Shown: piece by piece, positions 1-7,713 of the stretch
Numbering within the stretch: position 1 is the stretch's first letter
How the letters are laid out: each line of letters begins with the position of its first letter
Assembly: GCF_000719285.1 (NCBI RefSeq)
Contig: NZ_JOFS01000001.1
Coordinates: 62,001-126,000 of the forward strand
DNA length: 64,000 nt
Direction of reading: 5' to 3'
Origin: Streptomyces bicolor
GTDB lineage: Bacteria > Actinomycetota > Actinomycetes > Streptomycetales > Streptomycetaceae
Made by a program: the position numbers and the translations under genes
The notes under the pieces: generated by a model
Told to the model about the DNA's origin: nothing
The model's database searches: none
What the model saw: only the letters and a program-made list of their open reading frames with translations

Positions 1-10
1 TCGACAACAT
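1..10 (-). CDS. Start of a leftward gene cut by the window edge
   Basis: Reading leftward, a strong ribosome binding site (AGGAGGGG at about 15-22) is followed after four bases by ATG and codons reading Met-Leu-Ser before the sequence ends. Nothing of the product can be identified. The upstream region (60-110) shares a 12-base block with the promoter of the MFS transporter at 2726, so this gene may belong to the same oxalate/formate regulon. A CoA-transferase, a decarboxylase or the regulator would all fit that context, but this is only a guess from neighbours. Confidence 0.5.
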
Positions 11-84
11 CGGTCCCCTCCTGGGCGAACACCGGGCGACTGCGTCCCGTAGCCGGCCGTCACGGAAAGCCAGTATCAATTGTC

Positions 85-96
85 TTTCGTCTACAG
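85..96. promoter_or_regulatory. Candidate operator half-site upstream of the left-edge gene
   Basis: The block TTTCGTCTACAG matches TTTCGTCGACAG (2868-2879), which is the right half of an inverted repeat upstream of the MFS transporter, at 11 of 12 positions. Its position about 80 bases before a leftward start codon suits an operator. The likely binder would be a GntR- or TetR-type regulator, which is inferred only from the palindromic form. Confidence 0.4.
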
Positions 97-182
97 TCTA
101 CGGCGCACAAAGGCCAGGGGACCGGGGAGTTGGCCACGTCACACCGAGGCGTCGAGCCACGGAACACAGGCGCCGGGGACCG

Positions 183-1121
183 TCAGGGGCAGCGGACGAC
201 CTGCCCGGCGTACGACAGGTTCCCGCCGAAACCGAACAGCAGCACCGGGTCGCCGCCGGAGATCCTGCCCTGCTCCACGAGCTTGGAGAACGCCAGCGGA
301 ATGCTCGCCGCCGACGTGTTCCCGGACTCGGCTACATCGCGCGCGACCACGGCGTTGACCGCGCCGAGCTTCTCGGCGAGAGGCTCGATGATGCGCAGGT
401 TGGCCTGGTGCAGCACGACCCCGGCCAGGTCCTCGGGCGCGAGGCCCGCCCGCTCGCAGGCCCTGCGGGCGATGGCCGGCAACTGCGTCGTCGCCCAGCG
501 GTAGACGCTCTGCCCCTCCTGCGCGAACCGCGCGGGCTGCCCCTCGATGCGCACCGCGTGCCCCATCTCGGGCACCGAACCCCACAGCACCGGCCCGACA
601 CCGGCCTCCTCGGACGCCTCCACGACGGCCGCGCCTGCCCCGTCACCGACCAGCACACAGGTCGTGCGGTCACCCCAGTCGGTCACGTCGGACATCTTGT
701 CGGCGCCGATCACCAGCGCCCGGGCCGCGGCGCCCGCGCGCACGGCGTGGTCGGCGGTGGCGAGGGCGTGGGTGAAGCCCGCGCAGACGACGTTGAGGTC
801 CATCGCGGCGGGCGAGGGGATACCGAGGCGGGCCGCGACGCGGGCGGCCATGTTCGGGGAACGGTCGATGGCGGTGGAGGTGGCGACGAGCACCAGGTCG
901 ACGTCGCCGGGGGCGAGACCGGCCGCCGCGAGCGCCTTGGCGGCGGCGTGGGCGGCCAGTTCGTCGACGGGCTCGTCGGGGCCGGCGATGTGACGCGTGC
1001 GGATGCCCACCCGGCTCCTGATCCACTCGTCACTGGTGTCGACCATGCCCGCCAGGTCCTCGTTGGTGAGCACCTTGGCGGGCTGATAGTGGCCGACTGC
1101 GGCGATGCGCGAGCCGTTCAT
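183..1121 (-). CDS. Beta-ketoacyl-ACP synthase III-like protein (FabH family)
   Basis: The 312-residue protein has the thiolase-fold signature of KAS III condensing enzymes, which join an acyl-CoA to malonyl-ACP. The catalytic triad is visible: Cys113 in NVVCAGFTH, His238 in VVLHQANLR and Asn268 in ESGNTSAAS. A Gly-rich C-terminal motif (GFGGNLSYAG) is also typical. I chose the ATG at 1121 because it follows GAGGGG at a good distance; an upstream in-frame start would add 13 residues. It is probably not the housekeeping fabH, because no fabD, acpP or fabF lies nearby. It sits downstream of, and on the same strand as, the MFS transporter pair, with about 150 bases between. Its substrate in this formate/oxalate setting is unknown. 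Confidence 0.85.
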   Translation of the reverse strand: MNGSRIAAVGHYQPAKVLTNEDLAGMVDTSDEWIRSRVGIRTRHIAGPDEPVDELAAHAAAKALAAAGLAPGDVDLVLVATSTAIDRSPNMAARVAARLGIPSPAAMDLNVVCAGFTHALATADHAVRAGAAARALVIGADKMSDVTDWGDRTTCVLVGDGAGAAVVEASEEAGVGPVLWGSVPEMGHAVRIEGQPARFAQEGQSVYRWATTQLPAIARRACERAGLAPEDLAGVVLHQANLRIIEPLAEKLGAVNAVVARDVAESGNTSAASIPLAFSKLVEQGRISGGDPVLLFGFGGNLSYAGQVVRCP

Positions 1122-1270
1122 CGTTGGTGATCCCCTCGAACCTCGGGTAACGGGATTCACCAGTCTGATCAGTGACTCACCGGTACGACGGCACGTGATG
1201 CCACAGGAATCGGGCGCCCGTATTGTCGGCTTCCCTCAGACCGTCGGACGCCCGAACAACTCCCGAACAC

Positions 1271-1405
1271 CTAGCCGGTGAACAGCTGCGTCGCCTTTTG
1301 TACGAGTTCGTAGACCCCGTACGCGAGCGGCACCCCCACCCACACCCAGGCGAAGGCGATCAGCCCTCGCCGGTCGGGCGGACCGCTACTGCTGTCGCTG
1401 GACAT
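1271..1405 (-). CDS. Small membrane protein, likely MFS transporter small subunit
   Basis: This 44-residue protein starts at an ATG preceded by AAGGAGGT, a near-ideal ribosome binding site lying inside the end of the MFS gene. The two genes overlap by 20 bases, so translation is probably coupled. The N-terminus is Ser-rich and polar, and is followed by one hydrophobic helix (LIAFAWVWVGVPLAYGVYEL). Short proteins of this form are known beside oxalate/formate-antiporter-family MFS transporters and are annotated as MFS transporter small subunits. Assignment rests on size, position and the Trp/Val-rich helix. It probably packs against the transporter in the membrane. Confidence 0.75.
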   Translation of the reverse strand: MSSDSSSGPPDRRGLIAFAWVWVGVPLAYGVYELVQKATQLFTG

Positions 1406-2726
1406 CGGCGACCTCCTTCTCCTTCTGCTCGTTCGACGCCGGGGCGGGAACGTGATGGCGGGGGTCGACGGGCCGGACGAGTTCGTTGGCGACGAAGCCG
1501 ACGGCGAGCAGCCCGATCATGATGAACATGGACAGGGTGTACAGGGACGAGCCGTCCTTGCCCGCCTCCTCCTGCCGGTCGGCGATCCAGTTCACGATCA
1601 GCGGCCCGAGGACACCGGCCGTGGACCAGGCGGTGAGCAGGCGACCGTGGATGGCGCCCACCTGGTAGGTGCCGAAGAGGTCCTTCAGATAGGCGGGGAT
1701 GGTCGCGAAACCGCCGCCGTAGAAGGACAGGATCACCAGCGCGCACAGGATGAACAGCGGCTTCGAGGAGTCGCCGGCCAGTGCGATCAGGCCGTACATC
1801 AGCGCGCCCACGCCCAGGTAGACGCGGTAGATGTTCTTCCGCCCGATCAGGTCGGAGGTCGACGACCAGCCGATGCGGCCCGCCATGTTGGCGGCGGAGA
1901 GCAGGGCGACGAAGCCCGCGGCGGCCGACACCGACACGGGGGTGGAGGTGTTCGCGAAGAAGTCCGTGATCATCGGCGCGGCCTTCTCCAGGATGCCGAT
2001 GCCCGCGGTCACGTTCATGCAGAGCACGACCCACAGACACCAGAACTGCGGCGTGCGCACGGCGCCTCGGGCGGACACCTGCGGTCCGTCGAAGGCACCG
2101 GGCCCGTCGCCGACCGGCTTCTCGGTGCGCGGCACCCGGACCAGCAGCACGCCGAGCAGCATGAAGACGGCGTACGACAGTCCGTGCACCAGGAACGCCA
2201 GCGCGATCCCGGAGCTGTCGCTGCCGAACGACTCCAGCATCTGCGCCGACCAGGGCGAGGCGATGAGCGCGCCGCCGCCGAAGCCCATGATGGCGATGCC
2301 GGTGGCCATGCCCGGCCGGTCGGGGAACCACTTGATCAGTGTGGAGACCGGTGAGATGTAGCCGATGCCGAGGCCGATGCCGCCGACGAAGCCGTAGCCG
2401 AGGACGATCAGCCAGTACTGCTCGGTGGCCGCGCCGAGGGCGGACAGCAGGAAGCCGGACGAGAAGCAGATGAGGGCGACGGTCATCGCCCAGCGCGGAC
2501 CGTTGCGCTCCACCAGCGTGCCGCCGAACGCGGCCGACAGACCGAGCATGACGATGCCGAGCTGGAACGGCAGCGCGCTCTGTGTGCCGCTGAGGCCGAG
2601 CGCGGATTCGAGCGGGGGCTTGAACACGCTCCAGGCGTAGGCCTGGCCGATGGACAGGTGGACCGAGAGAGCGGCGGGTGGAACCAGCCAGCGGCTCCAG
2701 CCCGGGGGTGCGACAGGGGGACTCAT
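1386..2726 (-). CDS. MFS transporter, oxalate/formate antiporter (OFA) family
   Basis: The 446-residue protein has about twelve hydrophobic segments and the MFS half-repeat. After the second helix it has NGPRWAMTV, a form of the GxxxDrxGRR loop, and the second half has SDLIGRKNIYR. The opening (HLSIGQAYAWSVFKPPLE) is typical of the OFA family, which exchanges dicarboxylates such as oxalate for formate. Neighbouring formate dehydrogenase genes support that substrate range. No clear ribosome binding site precedes the ATG at 2726; the upstream bases are CCTCCTTACC, which resemble the anti-Shine-Dalgarno sequence itself. The gene diverges from the ketopantoate-reductase/formate-dehydrogenase operon and is followed by its small partner. 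The exact substrate is inferred. Confidence 0.85.
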   Translation of the reverse strand: MSPPVAPPGWSRWLVPPAALSVHLSIGQAYAWSVFKPPLESALGLSGTQSALPFQLGIVMLGLSAAFGGTLVERNGPRWAMTVALICFSSGFLLSALGAATEQYWLIVLGYGFVGGIGLGIGYISPVSTLIKWFPDRPGMATGIAIMGFGGGALIASPWSAQMLESFGSDSSGIALAFLVHGLSYAVFMLLGVLLVRVPRTEKPVGDGPGAFDGPQVSARGAVRTPQFWCLWVVLCMNVTAGIGILEKAAPMITDFFANTSTPVSVSAAAGFVALLSAANMAGRIGWSSTSDLIGRKNIYRVYLGVGALMYGLIALAGDSSKPLFILCALVILSFYGGGFATIPAYLKDLFGTYQVGAIHGRLLTAWSTAGVLGPLIVNWIADRQEEAGKDGSSLYTLSMFIMIGLLAVGFVANELVRPVDPRHHVPAPASNEQKEKEVADVQRQQ

Positions 2727-2855
2727 GATCCCGAACGGTAAGGAGGAGCCGGGCAGTTGAGAAGGCGGCGCGTCGACCGTATGCGATGAACGGTATGCCG
2801 GGCGCGACGAACGGTCGAACGCCGTGCGCGACCCCTTGCTGACCCTCTCTCCATA

Positions 2856-2879
2856 CTGTAGACAATATTTCGTCGACAG
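2856..2879. promoter_or_regulatory. Inverted-repeat operator CTGTAGAC-N8-GTCGACAG
   Basis: Two 8-base arms (CTGTAGAC and GTCGACAG, one mismatch) face each other across eight A/T-rich bases. The site lies in the divergent promoter region between the MFS gene and the operon beginning at 2988. Its right half recurs at 85-96 before the left-edge gene. The arrangement suits a dimeric repressor controlling both directions; the protein is not in this window. Confidence 0.5.
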
Positions 2880-2901
2880 GATTCGGCCCCTCCTCGACCA
2901 G

Positions 2902-2935
2902 TCCGACTCGGCGGGTCCGACTCGGCGGGTCCGAC
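2902..2935. repeat. 14-base tandem repeat, about 2.4 copies
   Basis: TCCGACTCGGCGGG occurs twice head to tail (2902-2915 and 2916-2929) and is followed by a six-base start of a third copy. It lies in the leader of the gene starting at 2988. The period is not a multiple of three and no gene covers it. It may be a slippage product or a pair of binding sites. Confidence 0.6.
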
Positions 2936-2987
2936 AACTTCCCAGCCACCTCCGCGGTACTCCCTCGACCGAACGGAGCGTTCCGAA

Positions 2988-3959
2988 GTGAAAGTTGCAG
3001 TCCTCGGCGCCGGTGCCATCGGCGCCTACGTCGGAGCCGCGCTCCATCGCGCCGGCGCCGACGTGCACCTGATCGCCCGTGGACCGCATCTCGCGGCCAT
3101 GAGGCAGCACGGGGTGCGGGTACTCAGTCCGCGCGGCGACTTCACCGCCCGCGCCCACGCCACCGACGACCCGGCCGAGGTCGGCCCGGTCGACTACGTC
3201 TTCCTGGGCCTGAAGGCCAACTCGTACGCGGCGTGCGGGCCGCTCATCGAGCCCCTTCTGCACGACACCACGGCGGTCGTGGCCGCCCAGAACGGCATCC
3301 CCTGGTGGTACTTCCACCGGCACGGCGGCCCCCACGACGGCCACCGCGTCGAGAGCGTGGACCCGGGGGGCGCGGTCAGTGCGGTGCTCGCGCCCGAACG
3401 GGCCGTCGGCTGTGTCGTCTACGCCGCCACCGAGCTCGAAGGCCCCGGTGTGGTACGGCACTTGGAAGGCACCCGGTTCTCCATCGGCGAGCCCGACCGC
3501 AGCGTGTCCAGGCGCTGTACGGACCTCAGCGAGGCCATGATCGCCGGCGGGCTGAAGTGCCCGGTCGAAACCGACCTGCGCAACGACATCTGGCTCAAGC
3601 TGCTCGGCAACATCTCCTTCAACCCGATCAGCGCGCTGGCCCGCGCCACCATGCGGCAGATGTGCCTGCACGGCGGCACCCGCAAGGTCATCGAGATCAT
3701 GATGACCGAGACGCTGGCGGTCGCCGAGGCCCTCGGCTGCCAGGTCGGCGTCTCCATCGAGCGCCGGCTCGCGGGTGCCGAGCGGGTCGGCGACCACCGC
3801 ACCTCCACGCTCCAGGACCTGGAGCGCGGCAAACCGCTCGAACTCGACGTACTCCTCGCCGCGGTCGTCGAGTTGGCGGAGATCACCGGCGTGGAGGTGC
3901 CCACCCTGCGCACCGTGCACGCCATCTCGGACCTGCTCGCGCTGAGGAGCGCCGCATGA
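2988..3959 (+). CDS. Ketopantoate reductase-like oxidoreductase (ApbA/PanE family)
   Basis: The 323-residue protein opens with a Rossmann motif (VAVLGAGAIGAYVG) for NAD(P)H. The C-terminal half has the family's WLKLLGNISFNPISAL block, including the catalytic Lys. Family members reduce 2-dehydropantoate to pantoate with NADPH, or act on other 2-oxo or 2-hydroxy acids. The start is GTG at 2988 with a weak GGAG upstream. Its stop overlaps the start of the formate dehydrogenase catalytic gene as ATGA, so the two are translated together. This coupling argues for a role in one-carbon or C2-acid metabolism rather than pantothenate synthesis, but the substrate is unknown. Confidence 0.8.
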   Translation: MKVAVLGAGAIGAYVGAALHRAGADVHLIARGPHLAAMRQHGVRVLSPRGDFTARAHATDDPAEVGPVDYVFLGLKANSYAACGPLIEPLLHDTTAVVAAQNGIPWWYFHRHGGPHDGHRVESVDPGGAVSAVLAPERAVGCVVYAATELEGPGVVRHLEGTRFSIGEPDRSVSRRCTDLSEAMIAGGLKCPVETDLRNDIWLKLLGNISFNPISALARATMRQMCLHGGTRKVIEIMMTETLAVAEALGCQVGVSIERRLAGAERVGDHRTSTLQDLERGKPLELDVLLAAVVELAEITGVEVPTLRTVHAISDLLALRSAA

Positions 3960-5875
3960 GGAAACGCCAGCCGAAGACGTACACCCGGCTCACGCATCCG
4001 CTGATCAGGGACTCGCGCGACGAGCCCTTCCGGCAGGCGAGCTGGGAGGAGGCCCTGGACCGGGCTGCCCGTGGCCTGGCGCGCAACCGCGGCGCCTTCG
4101 GGATGTTCTCCTGCGCCCGCGCCACCAACGAGATGAACTACGTGGCGCAGAAGTTCGCGCGCGTCGTGATGGGCACGAACAACGTCGACTCCTGCAACCG
4201 GACGTGCCACGCGCCGAGCGTCGCCGGACTGTCGGCGGCCTTCGGGTCGGGCGGCGGCACCTCCTCCTACGAGGAGATCGAGCACACCGACGTCATCGTG
4301 ATGTGGGGCTCCAACGCCCGATTCGCGCATCCGATCTTCTTCCAGCACGTGCTGAAGGGGATCCGGAACGGCGCCCGTATGTACGCCGTCGACCCGCGCC
4401 GTACCTCCACCGCCGAATGGGCGGAGAGCTGGATGGGGCTGAACGTCGGCACCGACATCCCGATGGCGCACGCGATCGGCCGCGAGATCATCCACGCGGG
4501 CCTCACCAACGAGGCGTTCATCGAGCGGGCGACCAGCGGCTTCGAGGAGTACAAGGCGCTGGTCGAACCATGGACGCTGTCCCTCGCCGAGAAGGTGACG
4601 GGTGTCCCGGCCGCCGCCATAAGGGAGTTGGCGCACGCCTACGCCCGTGCCGAGCGCGCCCAACTGTGCTGGACCCTGGGCATCACCGAGCACCACAACG
4701 GCACCGACAACGTCCGCGCGCTGATCAACCTGTCGCTGCTGACCGGGCACGTGGGGCGCTACGGCTCCGGTCTGCAGCCCCTGCGCGGCCAGAACAACGT
4801 GCAGGGCGGCGGCGACATGGGCGCGATCCCCAACCGCCTGCCCGGGTTCCAGGACATCCTCGACCCGGACACCCGGATGAAGTTCGAGTCGGCCTGGAAC
4901 ACCGTCATCCAGCCCCACTACGGCCTCAACCTCACCCAGATGTTCGAGGCGATGGAGGAGGGCGAGCTCAAGGCCGTCTACTGCATCGGTGAGAACCCGG
5001 CGCAGTCGGAGGCGGACAGCGAGCAGGCCGTACGGCGTATGCGGCAGCTGGACTTCCTCGTCGTCCAGGACATCTTCCTGACGAAGACGGCCGAGCTGGC
5101 CCACGTCGTCCTCCCCGCAACCGCCGGGTGGGCCGAGACCGACGGGACGACCACCAACAGTGAACGGCGAGTTCAACGGGTACGGCGGGCCGTCACTCCG
5201 CCCGGCGAGGCGCGCGAGGACATCGACATCATCTGCGAGCTGGCCGCGCGGCTCGGCCACGAGTGGAAGTACGCCGATGCCCAGGCCGTCTGGAACGAGC
5301 TCCGGTCGGTCTCGCCGGACCACTACGGGATGACGTACGAACGCCTGGAGCAGTACCAGGGCATCCAGTGGCCGTGTCCGAGCACGGAGCAACTCGAACC
5401 GACGTACCTCCACGGCCGTTTGTGGGAGGCGGACCCGGCCAGGCGCGGTCTGCCGGCGCCGTTCGGGATCGTCCAGCACGATCCGCCGGTCGACCTCACC
5501 GACGAGGAGTACCCGATCCGGCTCACCACCGGTCGGCGGCTCGACTCGTACAACACCGGTGTGCAGAGCGGGAGTTTCGCCTCGCCGCTGCGGCGCGGCG
5601 AGTACGTCGAGCTGTGCCCGGAGGACGCAGAGCGCTACGGGGTCGTGGTCGGCGAGGAGGTCCGGGTGACCTCGCGGCGCGGTTCGGTCGTCGCGCCGGT
5701 GTGGGTCGATCCCGCGCTGCGGCCGGGGCTCGCCTTCATGACCATGCACTTCCCCGACGAGGTGGACACCAACCAGCTGACGATCGAGGCGAACTGCCCG
5801 ATCGCGGGGACGGCGGAGTTCAAGGCGTCGGCGATCCGGATCGAGAAGCTCCCCGTCGCGACCATCGTGAGGTGA
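3956..5875 (+). CDS. Formate dehydrogenase alpha chain, C-terminal (molybdopterin) part
   Basis: The 639-residue protein carries the molybdopterin and molydop-binding domains of an FdhF-type formate dehydrogenase, which oxidises formate to CO2. The active-site block is NNVDSCNRTCHAPSVAGL at residues 75-92; Cys84 replaces the selenocysteine of E. coli FdhF and is followed by the catalytic His85. The chain starts exactly where the usual N-terminal [4Fe-4S] domain would end (RLTHPLIRDS), and that domain is found instead at the end of the protein encoded at 7710-8570. The two products must assemble to make a full alpha chain. The gene overlaps its upstream neighbour by ATGA and lies five bases before the diaphorase gene. 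Confidence 0.88.
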   Translation: MRKRQPKTYTRLTHPLIRDSRDEPFRQASWEEALDRAARGLARNRGAFGMFSCARATNEMNYVAQKFARVVMGTNNVDSCNRTCHAPSVAGLSAAFGSGGGTSSYEEIEHTDVIVMWGSNARFAHPIFFQHVLKGIRNGARMYAVDPRRTSTAEWAESWMGLNVGTDIPMAHAIGREIIHAGLTNEAFIERATSGFEEYKALVEPWTLSLAEKVTGVPAAAIRELAHAYARAERAQLCWTLGITEHHNGTDNVRALINLSLLTGHVGRYGSGLQPLRGQNNVQGGGDMGAIPNRLPGFQDILDPDTRMKFESAWNTVIQPHYGLNLTQMFEAMEEGELKAVYCIGENPAQSEADSEQAVRRMRQLDFLVVQDIFLTKTAELAHVVLPATAGWAETDGTTTNSERRVQRVRRAVTPPGEAREDIDIICELAARLGHEWKYADAQAVWNELRSVSPDHYGMTYERLEQYQGIQWPCPSTEQLEPTYLHGRLWEADPARRGLPAPFGIVQHDPPVDLTDEEYPIRLTTGRRLDSYNTGVQSGSFASPLRRGEYVELCPEDAERYGVVVGEEVRVTSRRGSVVAPVWVDPALRPGLAFMTMHFPDEVDTNQLTIEANCPIAGTAEFKASAIRIEKLPVATIVR

Positions 5876-5880
5876 CGTAA

Positions 5881-7713
5881 GTGGACCTGCACTTCGGCGA
5901 CAGCAAACCGACGGACGACGAACGGGCGGCCGTGGACGCACTGCTGGGCCCTCCGGAGTCCTCGTGGGAGGGCGCCGCCCGCGATGAGATGCGGGCCGCC
6001 GACCTTAGGTGGGCGCGTGGCGGACGCGCGGCCCGGGACCGCCGCGACCTGCTGTTGCCGGGGCTGCACGCCATCAACGACCGGATCGGCTGGATCAGCG
6101 AGGGCGCTCTCGACTACCTGTGCCGGCGGCTGACGGTGCCGCCTGCGGAGGCGTACGGCGTCGCCACCTTCTACGCCATGTTCTCGGTCAAGCCCCGGCC
6201 GGCCACCGTGCTCCACGTGTGCACGGACCTCGCGTGCGCTACGGCCGGGGCGAGCGAGTTGTGCGCCGGGATCGAGGCGCGGCTCGGACTGGGGAGCGGG
6301 GTGAGCGTGGAGCGCAGTCCGTGTCTGGGGCTGTGCGAACGGGCTCCGGCGGCGCTCGCGATCAAGGCCGGGGATCCGGTGCGTACGGCGGTCTCGGCGC
6401 CGGCGACCGTGCACGGCGCGGTCCTCGCCGCGAGCGCTCCGGACGCGGCGCCGCAGGAGCCGCCGGCGGCGATGGCGGTGCCTCAGGCCGGAGATCCCTC
6501 ATTGACCCTGCTCCGGCGTGTCGGAGTCGTCGACCCCGCGTCGCTCGACGACTACCGCGCCCACGGCGGCTACACCGCACTGCGCCGGGCCTTCGAGCTC
6601 GGTCCCGCCGGCGTCATCCGCGAGGTCACCGACTCCGGCCTGGTCGGGCGTGGCGGCGCCGCCTTCCCCACCGGCCGTAAATGGCAGGCCACGGCGTCGC
6701 AGCCCGACCATCCGCACTACCTCGTGTGCAACGCCGACGAATCGGAGCCGGGCACCTTCAAGGACCGCGTGATCATGGAGGGCGACCCGTACGCGCTGGT
6801 CGAGGCGATGACGATCGCGGCGTACGCGACCGGCGCCCACAAGGGCTACCTCTATCTCCGCGGTGAGTACCCGCGCGCGCTGCGGCGCCTGGAACACGCC
6901 ATCGCACAGGCACGCGCGCGTGGGCTGCTCGGGGACGACGTACTCGGGCAGGGATACGCCTTCGACATCGAGATCAGGCGAGGGGCGGGGGCGTACATCT
7001 GCGGTGAGGAGACGGCGCTCTTCAACTCCATCGAGGGGTATCGCGGCGAGCCGCGCTCGAAGCCGCCGTTCCCGGTGGAGAAGGGCCTGTTCGGCAAGCC
7101 GACCGTCGAGAACAACGTGGAGACGCTGGTCAACGTGCTGCCAGTCCTGACCATGGGCGCACCGGCGTACGCGGCGATCGGCACGGCGAAGTCCACCGGT
7201 CCGAAGCTGTTCTGTGTGTCCGGGAGTGTGGCACGGCCCGGGATCTACGAGCTGCCGTTCGGCGCGACGCTCGGTGAGCTGCTCGAGCTGGCCGGGGTGC
7301 GGGAGAGGCTGCGGGCGGTGCTGCTGGGCGGCGCGGCGGGCGGCTTCGTACGACCGGAGGAGACGGACATCCCGCTCACCTTCGAGGGCACGCGGGAGGC
7401 GGGCACGACGCTCGGGTCGGGTGTGGTCATGGCCTTCGACGACACCGTCCCGCTGCCCCGGCTGCTGCTGCGCATCGCCGAGTTCTTCCGCGACGAGTCG
7501 TGCGGGCAGTGTGTGCCCTGCCGGGTCGGGACCGTACGGCAGGAGGAGGCGCTGCACCGGATCGTGGACCGCACGGGTGCGGCCGCCGCCGATGACATCG
7601 CCCTGCTCAGGGAGGTCGGCCGCGCGATGCGGGACGCCTCGATCTGCGGTCTGGGACAGACCGCGTGGAACGCTGTGGAATCCGCCATTGACCGTCTGGG
7701 GGCGTACGAATGA
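5881..7713 (+). CDS. NAD-reducing diaphorase of formate dehydrogenase (NuoE-NuoF fusion)
   Basis: The 610-residue protein fuses a NuoE-like thioredoxin-fold domain to a NuoF-like domain. The first carries a [2Fe-2S] site with Cys114, Cys119, Cys148 and Cys152. The second has the FMN/NAD block GRGGAAFPTGRKW at about 256, NADESEPGTF at about 284, a soluble-ligand-binding beta-grasp region, and a [4Fe-4S] site in CGQCVPC at about 541 plus a Cys at about 587. It should pass electrons from the alpha chain to NAD+. The start is GTG with GAGG upstream. It ends by ATGA overlap with the gene for the ferredoxin-like part. Such fusions are known in soluble NAD-dependent formate dehydrogenases. Confidence 0.9.
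   Translation: MDLHFGDSKPTDDERAAVDALLGPPESSWEGAARDEMRAADLRWARGGRAARDRRDLLLPGLHAINDRIGWISEGALDYLCRRLTVPPAEAYGVATFYAMFSVKPRPATVLHVCTDLACATAGASELCAGIEARLGLGSGVSVERSPCLGLCERAPAALAIKAGDPVRTAVSAPATVHGAVLAASAPDAAPQEPPAAMAVPQAGDPSLTLLRRVGVVDPASLDDYRAHGGYTALRRAFELGPAGVIREVTDSGLVGRGGAAFPTGRKWQATASQPDHPHYLVCNADESEPGTFKDRVIMEGDPYALVEAMTIAAYATGAHKGYLYLRGEYPRALRRLEHAIAQARARGLLGDDVLGQGYAFDIEIRRGAGAYICGEETALFNSIEGYRGEPRSKPPFPVEKGLFGKPTVENNVETLVNVLPVLTMGAPAYAAIGTAKSTGPKLFCVSGSVARPGIYELPFGATLGELLELAGVRERLRAVLLGGAAGGFVRPEETDIPLTFEGTREAGTTLGSGVVMAFDDTVPLPRLLLRIAEFFRDESCGQCVPCRVGTVRQEEALHRIVDRTGAAAADDIALLREVGRAMRDASICGLGQTAWNAVESAIDRLGAYE

Noticed and set aside
183..1121. Housekeeping fabH
   Set aside because: The catalytic triad is present, but the usual fatty-acid gene neighbours are absent, so no gene symbol is given.
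2756..2790. Possible short leader peptide on the plus strand after AGGAGG at 2741-2746
   Set aside because: Only a ten-codon TTG frame follows, spaced poorly, and it lies within the divergent promoter region; the AGGAGG is more simply chance.
1386..3920. An 844-residue frame extending the MFS gene upstream
   Set aside because: Everything before residue 399 is antisense to the ketopantoate-reductase-like gene and its promoter. The membrane protein begins at 2726.
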